From positions 186,001 through 250,000 of the forward strand of contig MKTS01000009.1 of assembly GCA_001898335.1 (NCBI GenBank): DNA of 64,000 nucleotides, in the 5' to 3' direction. The notes beneath the pieces were generated by a model. That model saw only the letters and a program-made list of their open reading frames with translations. It made no database searches and was not told where the DNA came from. Position numbers and translations under genes: made by a program. Below are positions 35,805 through 44,525 of the stretch, piece by piece. Numbering within the stretch: position 1 is the stretch's first letter; each line of letters starts with the position of its first letter. Source of the DNA: Mucilaginibacter sp. 44-25. GTDB lineage: Bacteria > Bacteroidota > Bacteroidia > Sphingobacteriales > Sphingobacteriaceae.

Positions 35805-37568
35805 TTTCTCTGTAACAGGATGCGCTATCAGGTAAAGCCCGTCTTCTATCAGCTTTTTATATTCAGGCTCTGTTGCGGCTTTGGTAAGCAAAGACTGACG
35901 TATTTCCGCAGCAAGCTTAGGTTCCGCGTCGTTATGATCCAGCAGTTCCAATATCTCAAGCGCGCATAACCAGTCGTCATGATGGTATTTTTGCAGCATC
36001 ATCCACACATTACCTAAAAAACCAAAATCGCCCCCCTTATGGCGCCGGTTGCGTACCTGCTGGTAAAGCTTGTGCAGTTCTATGGTATGTTGATCATAGT
36101 TTGGGTGATGGGTGCGGATGTCTGATTTTTGCGCTATTTCAAGAAAAGCATCCTTATCAGCCGCCCCGCAGAATACCGAAACAATACGATCTCCTACCGC
36201 CATATCATATTCGCCCCACGCAGGGTCAAACAACACATTACCCTGCTTATCCGTTGCCGTGCAGCCGGTAAAAGTGATCAGTTGTATTTTGCCACCATCA
36301 GTAAGGACGGCCTTTATTTCCCCCGATACCTGTATACCGCTTTTGAATTTAAGCATAGTATGCTTTCCCTGCTCAATGCCTGCTTCAATCAGTTCTTCGG
36401 TATTTAGGTCTTCCAAAGGTTTATCAACACCTGCAAGCGAACCAACCGGAGAGCTAAAGCCATCCTTATGATAATCTTTGCCGTGCCCCTTTAGCTGCTT
36501 GTTATTGTATGCCAAAGCCGACGGACCGGTTGTTTTGATAAAAGCCGGTGAACCGTTTTCAACTATCATATCCGTAAAAGTGCCCGAAACCTGCAATCCT
36601 GAGCTATAAACAGCCGTGCAGGTATTTTTACTATCGATAGCTTTTTGCATTCCATAAACACCACCTCTTCGGAACGACATGGTATCGGCAAACTGCTCCA
36701 GCACATCAATCAGGTTCTGGAAAGTTGGCGTTACAAAAAGCTGCGGCTGTGGTTTGGTAATATCATAAGGGTAATTAACCGCGTCTATGGTGTAGGGTAG
36801 TTTTTTTACATGAGCCTGCATGCAACTGGCGCTCTCTCCTATTGAGGATAACAAGCCAGCTCCATAAATTTTAGGGTCGTCCAAACCGCCTATCAGGCCG
36901 TACTCAACCGTCCACCAGTGCAATCGGCTTAACAGGGCCATTTCAGACGGTTCACCCATATTGGCCTGCTGCCACTCTACCCGCTCTTCGGCTTTTTGTA
37001 TTTCCACGGCATCGGCATCAGGCATTTCCTTAAGAATGGATAACGCCCTTATGGCTTCATACAACTCAAAATCCTGCGCGCTGAACATTGCTTTCGCGCC
37101 TATCGAGCCAAAGTAGCTTAAATAATTGTGGTAATCTTTATCCGCAATTATAGGCGCGTGCCCCGCCGACTCATGTATGATATCCGGCGCAGGTGTATAT
37201 TCAATATGTTTTAACTGGCGAATATCCGCTGCGATAACCAGCACACGGTAAGCCTGGTATTCCATAAAAGCCGCAGGCGGTATAAAGCCGTCTACGGTAA
37301 CAGCGCCCCAGCCAATTTTGCCTAAAGCGTTATTCATTTCCTGCAGGTCTGGAATCTTCTCAATAGTTAAACCCGCTTTTTGCAAACCGGGTATATAAGG
37401 GTAATAAGCTACATCTTTAAGATAACTGTAATTCTGCCGCATTACATAACGCCACACGGCATGGTCAACCGGTGTGTAATGCTCATAATGCTGATCAACT
37501 ATAAATTGCTTTAAATGCGCGGGCAGCGCGGCAACCTGCGCGTTGTTAAAATCATTAAATCGGCTCAT
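35793..37568 (-). CDS. Aromatic amino acid hydroxylase (pterin-dependent)
   Basis: A 591-residue iron/tetrahydrobiopterin hydroxylase, most likely phenylalanine 4-hydroxylase. Iron ligands are in HESAGHAPII (two His five apart) and the Glu of WTVEYGLIGG. The catalytic domain fills about residues 1-300; the C-terminal half is an extra region of unknown role, which makes it twice the size of Pseudomonas PhhA but normal for Bacteroidetes. It turns Phe into Tyr, feeding the tyrosine-degrading genes at 46-50 kb. Start at the Met of MSRFNDFNN (37568), which is preferred over an upstream in-frame Met. Confidence 0.9.
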   Translation of the reverse strand: MSRFNDFNNAQVAALPAHLKQFIVDQHYEHYTPVDHAVWRYVMRQNYSYLKDVAYYPYIPGLQKAGLTIEKIPDLQEMNNALGKIGWGAVTVDGFIPPAAFMEYQAYRVLVIAADIRQLKHIEYTPAPDIIHESAGHAPIIADKDYHNYLSYFGSIGAKAMFSAQDFELYEAIRALSILKEMPDADAVEIQKAEERVEWQQANMGEPSEMALLSRLHWWTVEYGLIGGLDDPKIYGAGLLSSIGESASCMQAHVKKLPYTIDAVNYPYDITKPQPQLFVTPTFQNLIDVLEQFADTMSFRRGGVYGMQKAIDSKNTCTAVYSSGLQVSGTFTDMIVENGSPAFIKTTGPSALAYNNKQLKGHGKDYHKDGFSSPVGSLAGVDKPLEDLNTEELIEAGIEQGKHTMLKFKSGIQVSGEIKAVLTDGGKIQLITFTGCTATDKQGNVLFDPAWGEYDMAVGDRIVSVFCGAADKDAFLEIAQKSDIRTHHPNYDQHTIELHKLYQQVRNRRHKGGDFGFLGNVWMMLQKYHHDDWLCALEILELLDHNDAEPKLAAEIRQSLLTKAATEPEYKKLIEDGLYLIAHPVTEKLVV

Positions 37569-37670
37569 TTCGGTTTTGCTGGTTATAAACAAAACGTAAA
37601 ACTAAGCAATAGGTTGGCGAAGAGCCAACAAACAGATTATAATTCTATTTTATCGATAAATGCGAGAATA

Positions 37671-38642
37671 TTATTTCGAATTTTCAATTTCACTATCAAG
37701 CGGTTCTTCCATTTTAGGCAACCCATCTTCTAACCGGCTCGGGCGGATCACATAGTACACACCCAATAAAGCTACAAGTAATGATATGATGTAGAAAGTG
37801 CCGGGTAAAAAAGTAGCAAGGCTCTCATCCATAGGGAAAACTTTGGTAAGCTGCAGGAACACGGTTTCGCGGATACCGGCACCGCCAATACTGATAGGGA
37901 TAATGGTAGCCAGAGCTGAGATAAGAAACGACAACAGATACGGAGAATACTTACCGGTAAAATCCTGACCTATCATCACAAAAACAATGGCTATTACCTG
38001 CAGGCTTTGCACGCCTATTGCCTTTAAATGCGCCTGCCAGAAGTAATGCGTATACTCCCGGAAAAACTTGTAGGCAACAAAATAATATATAGCCGACGCT
38101 GCAACAAATATGCTTAAGGGGATACCGATATGGATATCGATCTGCGGGATCAGAAATATCAGCGCGATAATGATCAGGCCGATAGCCCAAAGTCCGCTGA
38201 GCCTGTCAAACATGATGGCCCAAAATACCTTTTTGGCCGGTAGTTTATAGTTTTTGTGAAGCAGGTATATCTTGTAACCATCGCCACCTATACCGCCCGG
38301 TAACAAGAAATTATAGAACAACCCTAAAAGATACAAGCGAAAGTTAAACCTCGGGTCGAGTTTTAACTTGATGGATTTAAAGAAGCTGGATAAGCGCCAT
38401 GAAGAAATCACCATCGACGCGAAAAAGCTTAGCAAAGCGGCCAGCATCCACCAATAATTGGCATGCAGCAAGCGGTACTTCACTTTCTCTAACGGTACCT
38501 TCCTGAATACAAAGTATAACAGAACGCCCGTTACAATGAATTTAAGCAATACTTTGGTAATGCTCCATAACCGTTGCTTCCATGTTTTGGGGGCAACCAG
38601 TTCCTGTGCTTCGTCTTCCTCTGTTTGCGCTAAGTCTTTCAT
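37671..38642 (-). CDS. YbhN/UPF0104-family membrane protein
   Basis: A 323-residue inner-membrane protein with about eight helices and the UPF0104/lysylphosphatidylglycerol-synthase membrane-domain pattern (NFLLPGGIGGDGYKIYLL, ISIGGAGIRETVFL). It lacks the catalytic MprF domain, so it is thought of as a flippase-like or lipid-handling protein of unknown substrate. N and C termini are acidic and cytosolic. Divergent from aubB-side genes across a heptad repeat. Confidence 0.85.
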   Translation of the reverse strand: MKDLAQTEEDEAQELVAPKTWKQRLWSITKVLLKFIVTGVLLYFVFRKVPLEKVKYRLLHANYWWMLAALLSFFASMVISSWRLSSFFKSIKLKLDPRFNFRLYLLGLFYNFLLPGGIGGDGYKIYLLHKNYKLPAKKVFWAIMFDRLSGLWAIGLIIIALIFLIPQIDIHIGIPLSIFVAASAIYYFVAYKFFREYTHYFWQAHLKAIGVQSLQVIAIVFVMIGQDFTGKYSPYLLSFLISALATIIPISIGGAGIRETVFLQLTKVFPMDESLATFLPGTFYIISLLVALLGVYYVIRPSRLEDGLPKMEEPLDSEIENSK

Positions 38643-38649
38643 GCGGGTG

Positions 38650-38657
38650 CAAAGGTA
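38650..38657 (-). promoter_or_regulatory. -7 box of the YbhN-type gene
   Basis: TACCTTTG on the minus strand, 7 bp before the ATG, fitting TAnnTTTG and predicting a very short leader. It abuts the left arm of the heptad repeat at 38661. Confidence 0.5.
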
Positions 38658-38660
38658 ATA

Positions 38661-38812
38661 AATTAGTGATTAGTTGATTTGCTATTAGTTATTAGAGATT
38701 TGTGATTGGATATTAATTAATATAGCATTAACCTTTACTTAAACACCCAACAAACTTTACAATTAGATGAGTGGTACTGATCAACTAATCTCTAATTAAC
38801 TAATCTCCAGTC
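38661..38812. repeat. Heptad inverted repeat, GATTAGA/GATTAGT word, long spacer
   Basis: Left arm 38661-38710 contains TTAGTGATTAGTTGATTTG and ATTAGTTATTAGAGATT; right arm 38774-38812 contains GATCAACTAATCTCTAATT and AACTAATCTCC. The arms are inverted copies about 60 bp apart, with an AT-rich centre that has no gene. It lies between divergent genes. Confidence 0.8.
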
Positions 38813-38824
38813 TTTAAAAAACCG

Positions 38825-38832
38825 TATTTTTG
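38825..38832 (+). promoter_or_regulatory. -7 box of aguB promoter
   Basis: TATTTTTG matches TAnnTTTG, 20 bp before the aguB ATG. Its -33 region falls in the right arm of the heptad repeat. Confidence 0.55.
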
Positions 38833-38852
38833 CGGCAAATTTCATAAACGCT

Positions 38853-39722
38853 ATGGGTAAGGTACAAGTAGGTATTGTGCAGATGAGCTGCACCGCAAAC
38901 AAACAGGAAAACCTGGATAAAGCTATTGTTAAAGTGCGCGAAGCTGCGGCCAAGGGTGCTCAGATAGTTTGTTTACAGGAGCTGTTTACGTCGCTTTATT
39001 TTTGCGATGTTGAGGATTACGACAACTTTGCATTGGCCGAAGCTATTCCTGGCCCATCAACAGATGCTTTGTCTGCCGTTGCGGCTGAGTTGGGGGTGGT
39101 GATCATTGCCTCATTGTTTGAGAAACGCGCGCAGGGTGTTTACCATAACACTACCGCCGTTTTAGATGCCGATGGCGCCTACCTGGGCAAATATCGTAAA
39201 ATGCATATTCCCGATGATCCGGGTTTTTATGAAAAATTTTACTTTACTCCCGGCGACCTGGGCTACAAGGTTTTCAAAACCAAATTTGCTACCATAGGTG
39301 TGTTGATCTGCTGGGATCAGTGGTACCCGGAGGCTGCCCGTATTACTTCATTAATGGGTGCGGAAATATTATTCTACCCTACCGCTATTGGTTGGGCAAC
39401 AACGCAAGACGAAGCAACCAACACCAAACAATACAACGCATGGCAAACCATACAACGCAGCCACGCAGTGGCAAATGGCGTACACGTGGTAAGCGTTAAC
39501 CGTGTTGGCGAAGAAGCCGGTGTTAAATTCTGGGGCGGTTCATTTTTTGCCGATCCGTTTGGCGAGCTTTTGCACCAAACTACGGTTGATGAGGAAGAAG
39601 TGATCGTGAAAGAACTTGACCTTAACAAAACTGACTATTACCGCAGCCACTGGCCGTTCCTACGCGATAGAAGGATTGATTCTTATCAACCGATTACGAA
39701 GAGGCTTTTGGACAACGATTAA
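38853..39722 (+). CDS. aguB: N-carbamoylputrescine amidase
   Basis: A 289-residue nitrilase-superfamily enzyme. The Glu-Lys-Cys triad is visible in CLQELFTSLYF, KYRKMHIPDDPGFYEK and ICWDQWYPEA. Length and the FTSLYFC and HIPDDPGFYEKFYF segments are typical of AguB, which converts N-carbamoylputrescine to putrescine, CO2 and ammonia. The partner enzyme AguA is encoded 408 bp downstream, separated by a four-helix-bundle gene. Confidence 0.95.
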   Translation: MGKVQVGIVQMSCTANKQENLDKAIVKVREAAAKGAQIVCLQELFTSLYFCDVEDYDNFALAEAIPGPSTDALSAVAAELGVVIIASLFEKRAQGVYHNTTAVLDADGAYLGKYRKMHIPDDPGFYEKFYFTPGDLGYKVFKTKFATIGVLICWDQWYPEAARITSLMGAEILFYPTAIGWATTQDEATNTKQYNAWQTIQRSHAVANGVHVVSVNRVGEEAGVKFWGGSFFADPFGELLHQTTVDEEEVIVKELDLNKTDYYRSHWPFLRDRRIDSYQPITKRLLDND

Positions 39723-39724
39723 TT

Positions 39725-39755
39725 AGTCCATAGACGATAGTCGATAGACCATGGT
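39725..39755. repeat. Heptad repeat arm left of second four-helix-bundle gene (CGATAGT word)
   Basis: Reads GTCCATA, GACGATA, GTCGATA, GACCATG in 7-nt steps. Twenty bases here (GATAGTCGATAGACCATGGT) match the inverted right arm at 18 of 20 positions. It starts 3 bp after the aguB stop. Confidence 0.85.
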
Positions 39756-39766
39756 TAAAAGAAAAA

Positions 39767-40120
39767 ATGGCGTTTAAGTTTGAAAGCTTACAAGTTTGGC
39801 AACGGGCATTAGACCTCACAGAAGATGTCGATAGTTTAACTAAACGTAGTTTTCCTAAAGAGGAAACCAATATTCTTACCTCGCAAATTAAAAGAGCTGC
39901 AGATTCTGTTGTTCTTAATATTGCAGAAGGATGTACTGGTCAAAGCAATGCAGTTTTTAAACAATTTCTTGGGTATGCCTTACGCTCGGCAATCGAAGTG
40001 GTTTCATGCCTGTTTATTGGAAAAAGAAGAAAAATAATTAACGATACAGATTTTCAGAAGCTTTATGAAGATTATCAGGCTTTATGCAAGATGATTACAG
40101 CGCTGCGAAATACATTATAA
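39767..40120 (+). CDS. Four-helix-bundle protein (23S rRNA intervening-sequence family)
   Basis: A 117-residue member of the same family as the protein at 10958-11335: FKFESLQVWQRALDL, FPKEETNILTSQIKRAADS and the hallmark VVLNIAEGCTG, then the C-terminal helices. The two proteins share the pattern but are only distantly alike. Here the gene separates aguB from aguA, which act in consecutive steps, and is bracketed by inverted CGATAGT-type arms. Function unknown; RNA binding is possible from the family fold. Confidence 0.9.
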   Translation: MAFKFESLQVWQRALDLTEDVDSLTKRSFPKEETNILTSQIKRAADSVVLNIAEGCTGQSNAVFKQFLGYALRSAIEVVSCLFIGKRRKIINDTDFQKLYEDYQALCKMITALRNTL

Positions 40121-40127
40121 AACTCCC

Positions 40128-40161
40128 ACTATGGACCATCGACCATTGACTATCGACTATC
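40128..40161. repeat. Heptad repeat arm right of second four-helix-bundle gene; overlaps aguA start
   Basis: Exact 7-nt steps: ACTATGG, ACCATCG, ACCATTG, ACTATCG, ACTATC. It is the inverted partner of 39725-39755. The ATG in the first word is the only nearby ATG for aguA, so about ten N-terminal residues of AguA are encoded by the repeat. Confidence 0.85.
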
Positions 40162-41189
40162 CTGCTATCGCAGGATTCCACTTCCCTGCCGAATGGGCAC
40201 CGCAAACCGCTATGTGGCTTAGCTGGCCGCATAAGGAAGCTTCTTGGCCGGGCAAGATCGACCTGATATACCCTAAATACTGCGAGTTTATCAAGGTGGT
40301 TTCTGAAGGGCAGATCGTTCGCATTAACGTAGCTGATGCGCAGATGGAAGCTTTTGCTAAACAGCAATTACAAGCCGTTGGTGCCGACTTAAGCAAGGTT
40401 GAGTTTTACCACTTCCCCACCAACGATGCCTGGTGCCGCGATCATGGTCCGGCGTTTTTGGTGAATTACGAGGAAAAGAAAAAGGTAGTTGTAGACTGGG
40501 GCTACAATGCCTGGGGCGATAAATATCCTCCTTATGACCTGGACGATGTGATCCCTACCAAAATTGCGCAGCATTTTGGCCTGCCGGTTTACCATCCCGG
40601 CATTGTGATGGAAGGCGGCTCGGTTGATTTTAACGGCGCGGGCACGGTGTTAACTACCACCGCATGTTTGTTGAACCAGAACCGCAACCCGCATTTAAAC
40701 CAGCAGCAGATCAAGGGCTACCTGCAAAAATATTACGGCGTTGAACAGGTACTTTGGCTGGGTGATGGTATTATAGGCGACGATACCGACGGCCACATTG
40801 ACGATATTACCCGTTTTGTAAATACTGATACCGTGCTTACCGTTGTCGAGGAAAACAAGAACGACGAGAACTACCACATTCTACAGGAGAACCTGCAAAC
40901 CCTTAAAACCATGCGTTTGCTTAACGGTAAGCAACTGAACATTGTAGAACTGCCAATGCCTGACCCGGTTATTTATGAAGATCAGCGCTTACCTGCATCT
41001 TATGCTAACTTCTACATTGCCAATAAATCGGTAGTGGTGCCAACCTTCCGTTCGAAGAACGACGACAAGGCACTGGAGATCATTCAAAGCTGCTTCCCTG
41101 ACAGAAAAGTGGTGGGAATTGATTCAACTGATATTATCTGGGGGTTGGGGAGTTTCCATTGTTTGAGCCAGCAGGAGCCAAATGTTTAA
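40131..41189 (+). CDS. aguA: Agmatine deiminase
   Basis: A 352-residue guanidine-modifying enzyme. It has the substrate blocks WLSWPHKEASWPG, WCRDHGPAFLV, VMEGGSVDFNG, and the catalytic Cys near the C terminus in GLGSFHCLSQQEP. It converts agmatine to N-carbamoylputrescine, the substrate of AguB. The family core starts at about FHFPAEWAPQTAMWLSW; the preceding 16 residues (MDHRPLTIDYPAIAG) come from a heptad repeat. A TTG at codon 6 is another possible start. Terminator follows. Confidence 0.94.
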   Translation: MDHRPLTIDYPAIAGFHFPAEWAPQTAMWLSWPHKEASWPGKIDLIYPKYCEFIKVVSEGQIVRINVADAQMEAFAKQQLQAVGADLSKVEFYHFPTNDAWCRDHGPAFLVNYEEKKKVVVDWGYNAWGDKYPPYDLDDVIPTKIAQHFGLPVYHPGIVMEGGSVDFNGAGTVLTTTACLLNQNRNPHLNQQQIKGYLQKYYGVEQVLWLGDGIIGDDTDGHIDDITRFVNTDTVLTVVEENKNDENYHILQENLQTLKTMRLLNGKQLNIVELPMPDPVIYEDQRLPASYANFYIANKSVVVPTFRSKNDDKALEIIQSCFPDRKVVGIDSTDIIWGLGSFHCLSQQEPNV

Positions 41190-41208
41190 GCGCTATTAAA
41201 TTATAGCT

Positions 41209-41238
41209 AAGGGGAATGATAAGCATTCCCCTTTTTTG
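41209..41238 (+). terminator. Terminator downstream of aguA
   Basis: Stem AAGGGGAAT/ATTCCCCTT with 7-nt loop and T tract, 20 bp after the aguA stop. Confidence 0.88.
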
Positions 41239-41318
41239 TAATGTATGGTTTCCACAAATTTTTCACCGACAATTCATCCGCTTTTACCGACATCTTTAAT
41301 GATGTTGCCCATATTAGG

Positions 41319-41349
41319 TTGGCTAATCGGCAACGTTAGTTTAGATTTG
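41319..41349 (+). promoter_or_regulatory. Promoter of the LiaF-like gene
   Basis: TTG at 41319, 20-bp spacer, TAGATTTG at 41342-41349: close to TTTG-N19-TAnnTTTG. Predicted leader about 20 nt. Confidence 0.7.
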
Positions 41350-41374
41350 GTTAACATTTAATTCAAGATTCACC

Positions 41375-42214
41375 ATGTACAACAATATAAATACCCCCGA
41401 CCGCTCTAAAAGCAAAGTGATGCTTGGAGCCATCCTGCTTATTGTAGGCGTGTACCTTTTGTTAAGGCAATTAGGTATACTTTTCATTCCCGATTCTGTA
41501 GACCTGTGGCCATTGTGGTTAATTTTCTGGGGTTTAGTGATCGGCGCACGTAACCATTTTCAAAAATCATCCGGCATTATCCTTATCGGCCTGGGTGTTA
41601 TCTTCATGATCACCGAAAACATTCATAACGCCGATGGCTTTATTTGGCCGGCCGCTATTATCGCCCTTGGCTTTTGGATCATGTCAAAAAAGAGCCACAA
41701 GAATGTACCTAACTTTGACAACAACTACTGGGATAAAAAATACCGTGCAGATGTTACCGAAGAAAAGCCATTGACCGACTTTAGCAGCACGGTTAATGCT
41801 GATGCCGAAAGCGGTACTACAACTGATGTGCCTCCCGTACAACCTGCTGGCAGCATGCCTCCGCCACCTTCACGTGATGATTTTTTAGACGCCACAGCCA
41901 TATTTGGCGGTGTTAACCGCACCATTGTATCTAAAAACTTTAGGGGCGGCGACCTTACCAACATATTTGGCGGCACTGAGATTGATTTTACCCAGGCCGA
42001 TATTAATGGCCAGGTGATCATTGATATTACCCAGGTATTTGGCGGCACCAAACTAATTGTACCGGCCAACTGGCATGTGGTATCAGATATGGCCTCCATA
42101 TTTGCCGGGGTGGATGATAAACGCATTAAAACAGCACAACCCGGCAGCCCGGATAAAATACTGATTCTTAAAGGTGTTTCCTTATTCGCGGGTGTAGATA
42201 TAAGGAGCTATTAA
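41375..42214 (+). CDS. LiaF-like membrane protein
   Basis: A 279-residue protein with a four-helix N-terminal LiaI/LiaF membrane domain (residues 16-110), a Pro-rich linker (VPPVQPAGSMPPPPSRDDF) and a C-terminal beta-helical LiaF-type domain with repeats such as IFGGVNRTIV, IFGGTEIDF, VFGGTKLIV, IFAGVDDKRI. LiaF in Firmicutes restrains a cell-envelope stress kinase. A LytS-type kinase and LytTR regulator lie 470 bp downstream, so a similar role is conceivable. Confidence 0.87.
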   Translation: MYNNINTPDRSKSKVMLGAILLIVGVYLLLRQLGILFIPDSVDLWPLWLIFWGLVIGARNHFQKSSGIILIGLGVIFMITENIHNADGFIWPAAIIALGFWIMSKKSHKNVPNFDNNYWDKKYRADVTEEKPLTDFSSTVNADAESGTTTDVPPVQPAGSMPPPPSRDDFLDATAIFGGVNRTIVSKNFRGGDLTNIFGGTEIDFTQADINGQVIIDITQVFGGTKLIVPANWHVVSDMASIFAGVDDKRIKTAQPGSPDKILILKGVSLFAGVDIRSY

Positions 42215-42218
42215 TATC

Positions 42219-42264
42219 AAGAGCCTGTCGCCTAATACTGATCATAAGGTGACAGGCTCTTGAA
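42219..42264. other. 12-bp perfect inverted repeat
   Basis: CAAGAGCCTGTC and its exact complement enclose 22 bp that contain a further CCT/AGG pair. No T tract follows on the plus strand, so it is a stable hairpin rather than a typical terminator. It may still end the LiaF-like transcript. Confidence 0.7.
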
Positions 42265-42323
42265 ATGTTCCCTTTAGGGATGGGGCTTTAAATAGTATTA
42301 TAAACTAATAAACTACAAGTGAC

Positions 42324-42659
42324 ATGAACTGGTATGTAGCAAAACTGGTTTTCAGGGTAATTAGTGGCAACGGCGACCATAGCGCCCAGTTTGATGAGCA
42401 ACTAAGGCTCATTAACGCCGAAACCGAACAACAAGCTTTCGAAAAAGCCAGCGCCATAGGTTACGCGAGCCAGGATAGTTTCCTGAACGTGCAGAAACAA
42501 ACGGTAAGGTGGCAGTTTATTGATGTGGCCGAACTAAACCTGCTTAACGGCCTTGCTGATGGCACCGAGCTTTACTACAACATACACGAAGCACCCGACC
42601 CTGACCTGTACATTAAATGGGCGCATCATAAGAGCGCGCTATTAGGCGTGAGAAACTAA
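42324..42659 (+). CDS. DUF4288 protein
   Basis: A 111-residue cytosolic protein with the DUF4288 pattern: MNWYVAKLVFRVI, QLRLINAETEQQAFEKA, and VRWQFIDVAELNLL. Family function is unknown. It precedes the LytS-type kinase gene by 24 bp, so the three downstream genes may form one transcript. Confidence 0.85.
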   Translation: MNWYVAKLVFRVISGNGDHSAQFDEQLRLINAETEQQAFEKASAIGYASQDSFLNVQKQTVRWQFIDVAELNLLNGLADGTELYYNIHEAPDPDLYIKWAHHKSALLGVRN

Positions 42660-42683
42660 ACTTAAACTAATAATAAAAAAGCT

Positions 42684-43718
42684 GTGGCTGCGTCACAATT
42701 ATCAACCTCCAAGTTATTTACCGCATTTGCTATTTGTGGCTTAGTGTGGGCCGCCTTACAAGGCTATATTATACATAGCTTTGGCTTTGTGTGGCTTACA
42801 TCGGTAATTGATGCCGCTTTAAGCGCTGTTTTATTGGCCATTGCCTGCTGGCTCATTAACAACAACCTGCGTTATTACCAACCCGATAAAGAGAGCTATT
42901 TTTACCTGTTTATATGGTGCGCTGCGCTTGCCATTGCTTGTGTTGCCGGCTGCCGTTATATATTGCCGCTGTTTAACCTGGGGCAGGTATATTTTAATTT
43001 CCTGCAGCAATCACTGGAAATACGCTTTTTTACCACCTTTTTGGCGCTGGGCTGGATGGCCATGATCAGTGCGTTATGGTATACCCAGCTTGACCACAAG
43101 CGCACCGAACAACGTAAAACCGAGGCCGAAAAACTGGCTCGTGATGCAGAGCTCTATAACCTGCGCCAGCAACTACAGCCACACTTCCTGTTTAACAGTT
43201 TAAATTCTATTAACGCGCTTATAGGCTTTAAACCGGAGCTGGCCCGAAAAATGATCCATCAGCTTTCAGATTTTTTGCGTGGCACACTTAAAAAAGACGA
43301 GCAATTATTAGTGCCTTTGAATGATGAGCTGGCACATTTGAATTTATATCTGGAGATTGAAAAAGTACGTTTTGGCCACCGCCTGCAAACAGAAATAAGC
43401 TGCGATAAAGCCTGTGGCGAAGCCATGCTGCCTTCGCTTTTATTACAGCCATTGGTAGAGAACGCCATTAAATTTGGTTTGTATGATACAACTGATTCCG
43501 TTACCATTAGCGTACGTGCCGAGGTAGAAGACCAGTACCTGGTAATTATGATACAAAACCCGTACGACCCCAAAACTTCGCGCCCACGTAAAGGCACCGG
43601 TTTTGGGTTAAGCGGTGTACAGCGCAGGCTTTATTTGATATTTGCACGTAACGACCTGATGGAAACTCACGCAAATGATAATATATTTACAACCATTATA
43701 AAAGTACCGCAGTTATGA
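42684..43718 (+). CDS. LytS-type sensor histidine kinase
   Basis: A 344-residue kinase with four membrane helices (residues 10-135), a short coiled coil, the HisKA_7TM/LytS phosphoacceptor QLQPHFLFNSLNSINALI, and an ATPase domain (LLQPLVENAIKFGLYDT, GTGFGLSGVQRRL). The start is GTG at 42684; there is no nearby ATG. Its stop overlaps the response regulator start (ATGA), so the pair is translationally coupled. The signal is not known. Confidence 0.93.
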   Translation: MAASQLSTSKLFTAFAICGLVWAALQGYIIHSFGFVWLTSVIDAALSAVLLAIACWLINNNLRYYQPDKESYFYLFIWCAALAIACVAGCRYILPLFNLGQVYFNFLQQSLEIRFFTTFLALGWMAMISALWYTQLDHKRTEQRKTEAEKLARDAELYNLRQQLQPHFLFNSLNSINALIGFKPELARKMIHQLSDFLRGTLKKDEQLLVPLNDELAHLNLYLEIEKVRFGHRLQTEISCDKACGEAMLPSLLLQPLVENAIKFGLYDTTDSVTISVRAEVEDQYLVIMIQNPYDPKTSRPRKGTGFGLSGVQRRLYLIFARNDLMETHANDNIFTTIIKVPQL

Positions 43719-44461
43719 AACGCGCTTTGATTATTGACGACGAGCCGCTGGCTCGTATGGTTGTATTGGAATATTTGCAGGATTTTAAAGACCAGATAGA
43801 GGTATTACAAGAATGCGGTGATGGTTTTGAAGGCTTAAAAGCGATACAACAGCTACAACCCGACCTCGTTTTCCTGGATGTACAGATGCCTAAGATAAAC
43901 GGCTTTGAGATGCTGGAACTGGTTGATACCCCCCCGGCGGTAATATTTGCCACCGCTTTTGACGAATACGCCATAAAAGCTTTTGAAGCCCACGCCGTTG
44001 ATTACCTTTTGAAGCCATTTAGCAAAGAACGTTTCCATAAAGCGATAGAAAAGTATTTGGCCATAAGCCCGGCTAACACTACCACAAAAAATACCGAAAC
44101 TTTACTGGAAGCCGCCGCGCAATCGCCCGCGCAAAACGAGCGCATTGTGGTTAAAACCGGCACTAAGGTGAAAATTATTGCCGTGCAGGATGTTGAATAC
44201 CTGCAGGCTGATGACGATTATGTAAGCGTGGTAACCGCCGAAGGTGCATTTCTGAAAAACAAAACGATGGCCTTCTTCGAGAAAACACTCGATCCGGGGC
44301 AGTTTGTACGTGTACACCGCTCCTATATGGTGGCCATTTCACAAATAACCCGGTTAGACCCGTACGAAAAAGACAGCCATTTAGCCATTCTGAAATCAGG
44401 CGCTAAAATACCCGTGAGTAAAACCGGCTATGTGAAACTAAAACAGGTGCTGGGGATTTAA
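43715..44461 (+). CDS. LytTR response regulator
   Basis: A 248-residue regulator. Receiver domain: acidic pocket IIDDEP, phosphoacceptor Asp in LVFLDVQMP, and Lys in VDYLLKPFS. C-terminal LytTR DNA-binding domain with VEYLQADDDYVSVVT and FVRVHRSYMVAI. It is coupled to the upstream LytS-type kinase by a 4-bp overlap. It would bind DNA as a dimer at two imperfect repeats; target genes are unknown. Confidence 0.95.
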   Translation: MKRALIIDDEPLARMVVLEYLQDFKDQIEVLQECGDGFEGLKAIQQLQPDLVFLDVQMPKINGFEMLELVDTPPAVIFATAFDEYAIKAFEAHAVDYLLKPFSKERFHKAIEKYLAISPANTTTKNTETLLEAAAQSPAQNERIVVKTGTKVKIIAVQDVEYLQADDDYVSVVTAEGAFLKNKTMAFFEKTLDPGQFVRVHRSYMVAISQITRLDPYEKDSHLAILKSGAKIPVSKTGYVKLKQVLGI

Positions 44462-44525
44462 GACACCAGGCTCGATCACTGTATACTGGAATTTTCATTC
44501 TATAGCACGGTTTGATGGGTGATAG

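Noticed and set aside
42219..42264. Riboswitch between the LiaF-like and DUF4288 genes
   Set aside because: It is a single long hairpin with no conserved ligand core that I can recognise; more likely a simple stem-loop or terminator.
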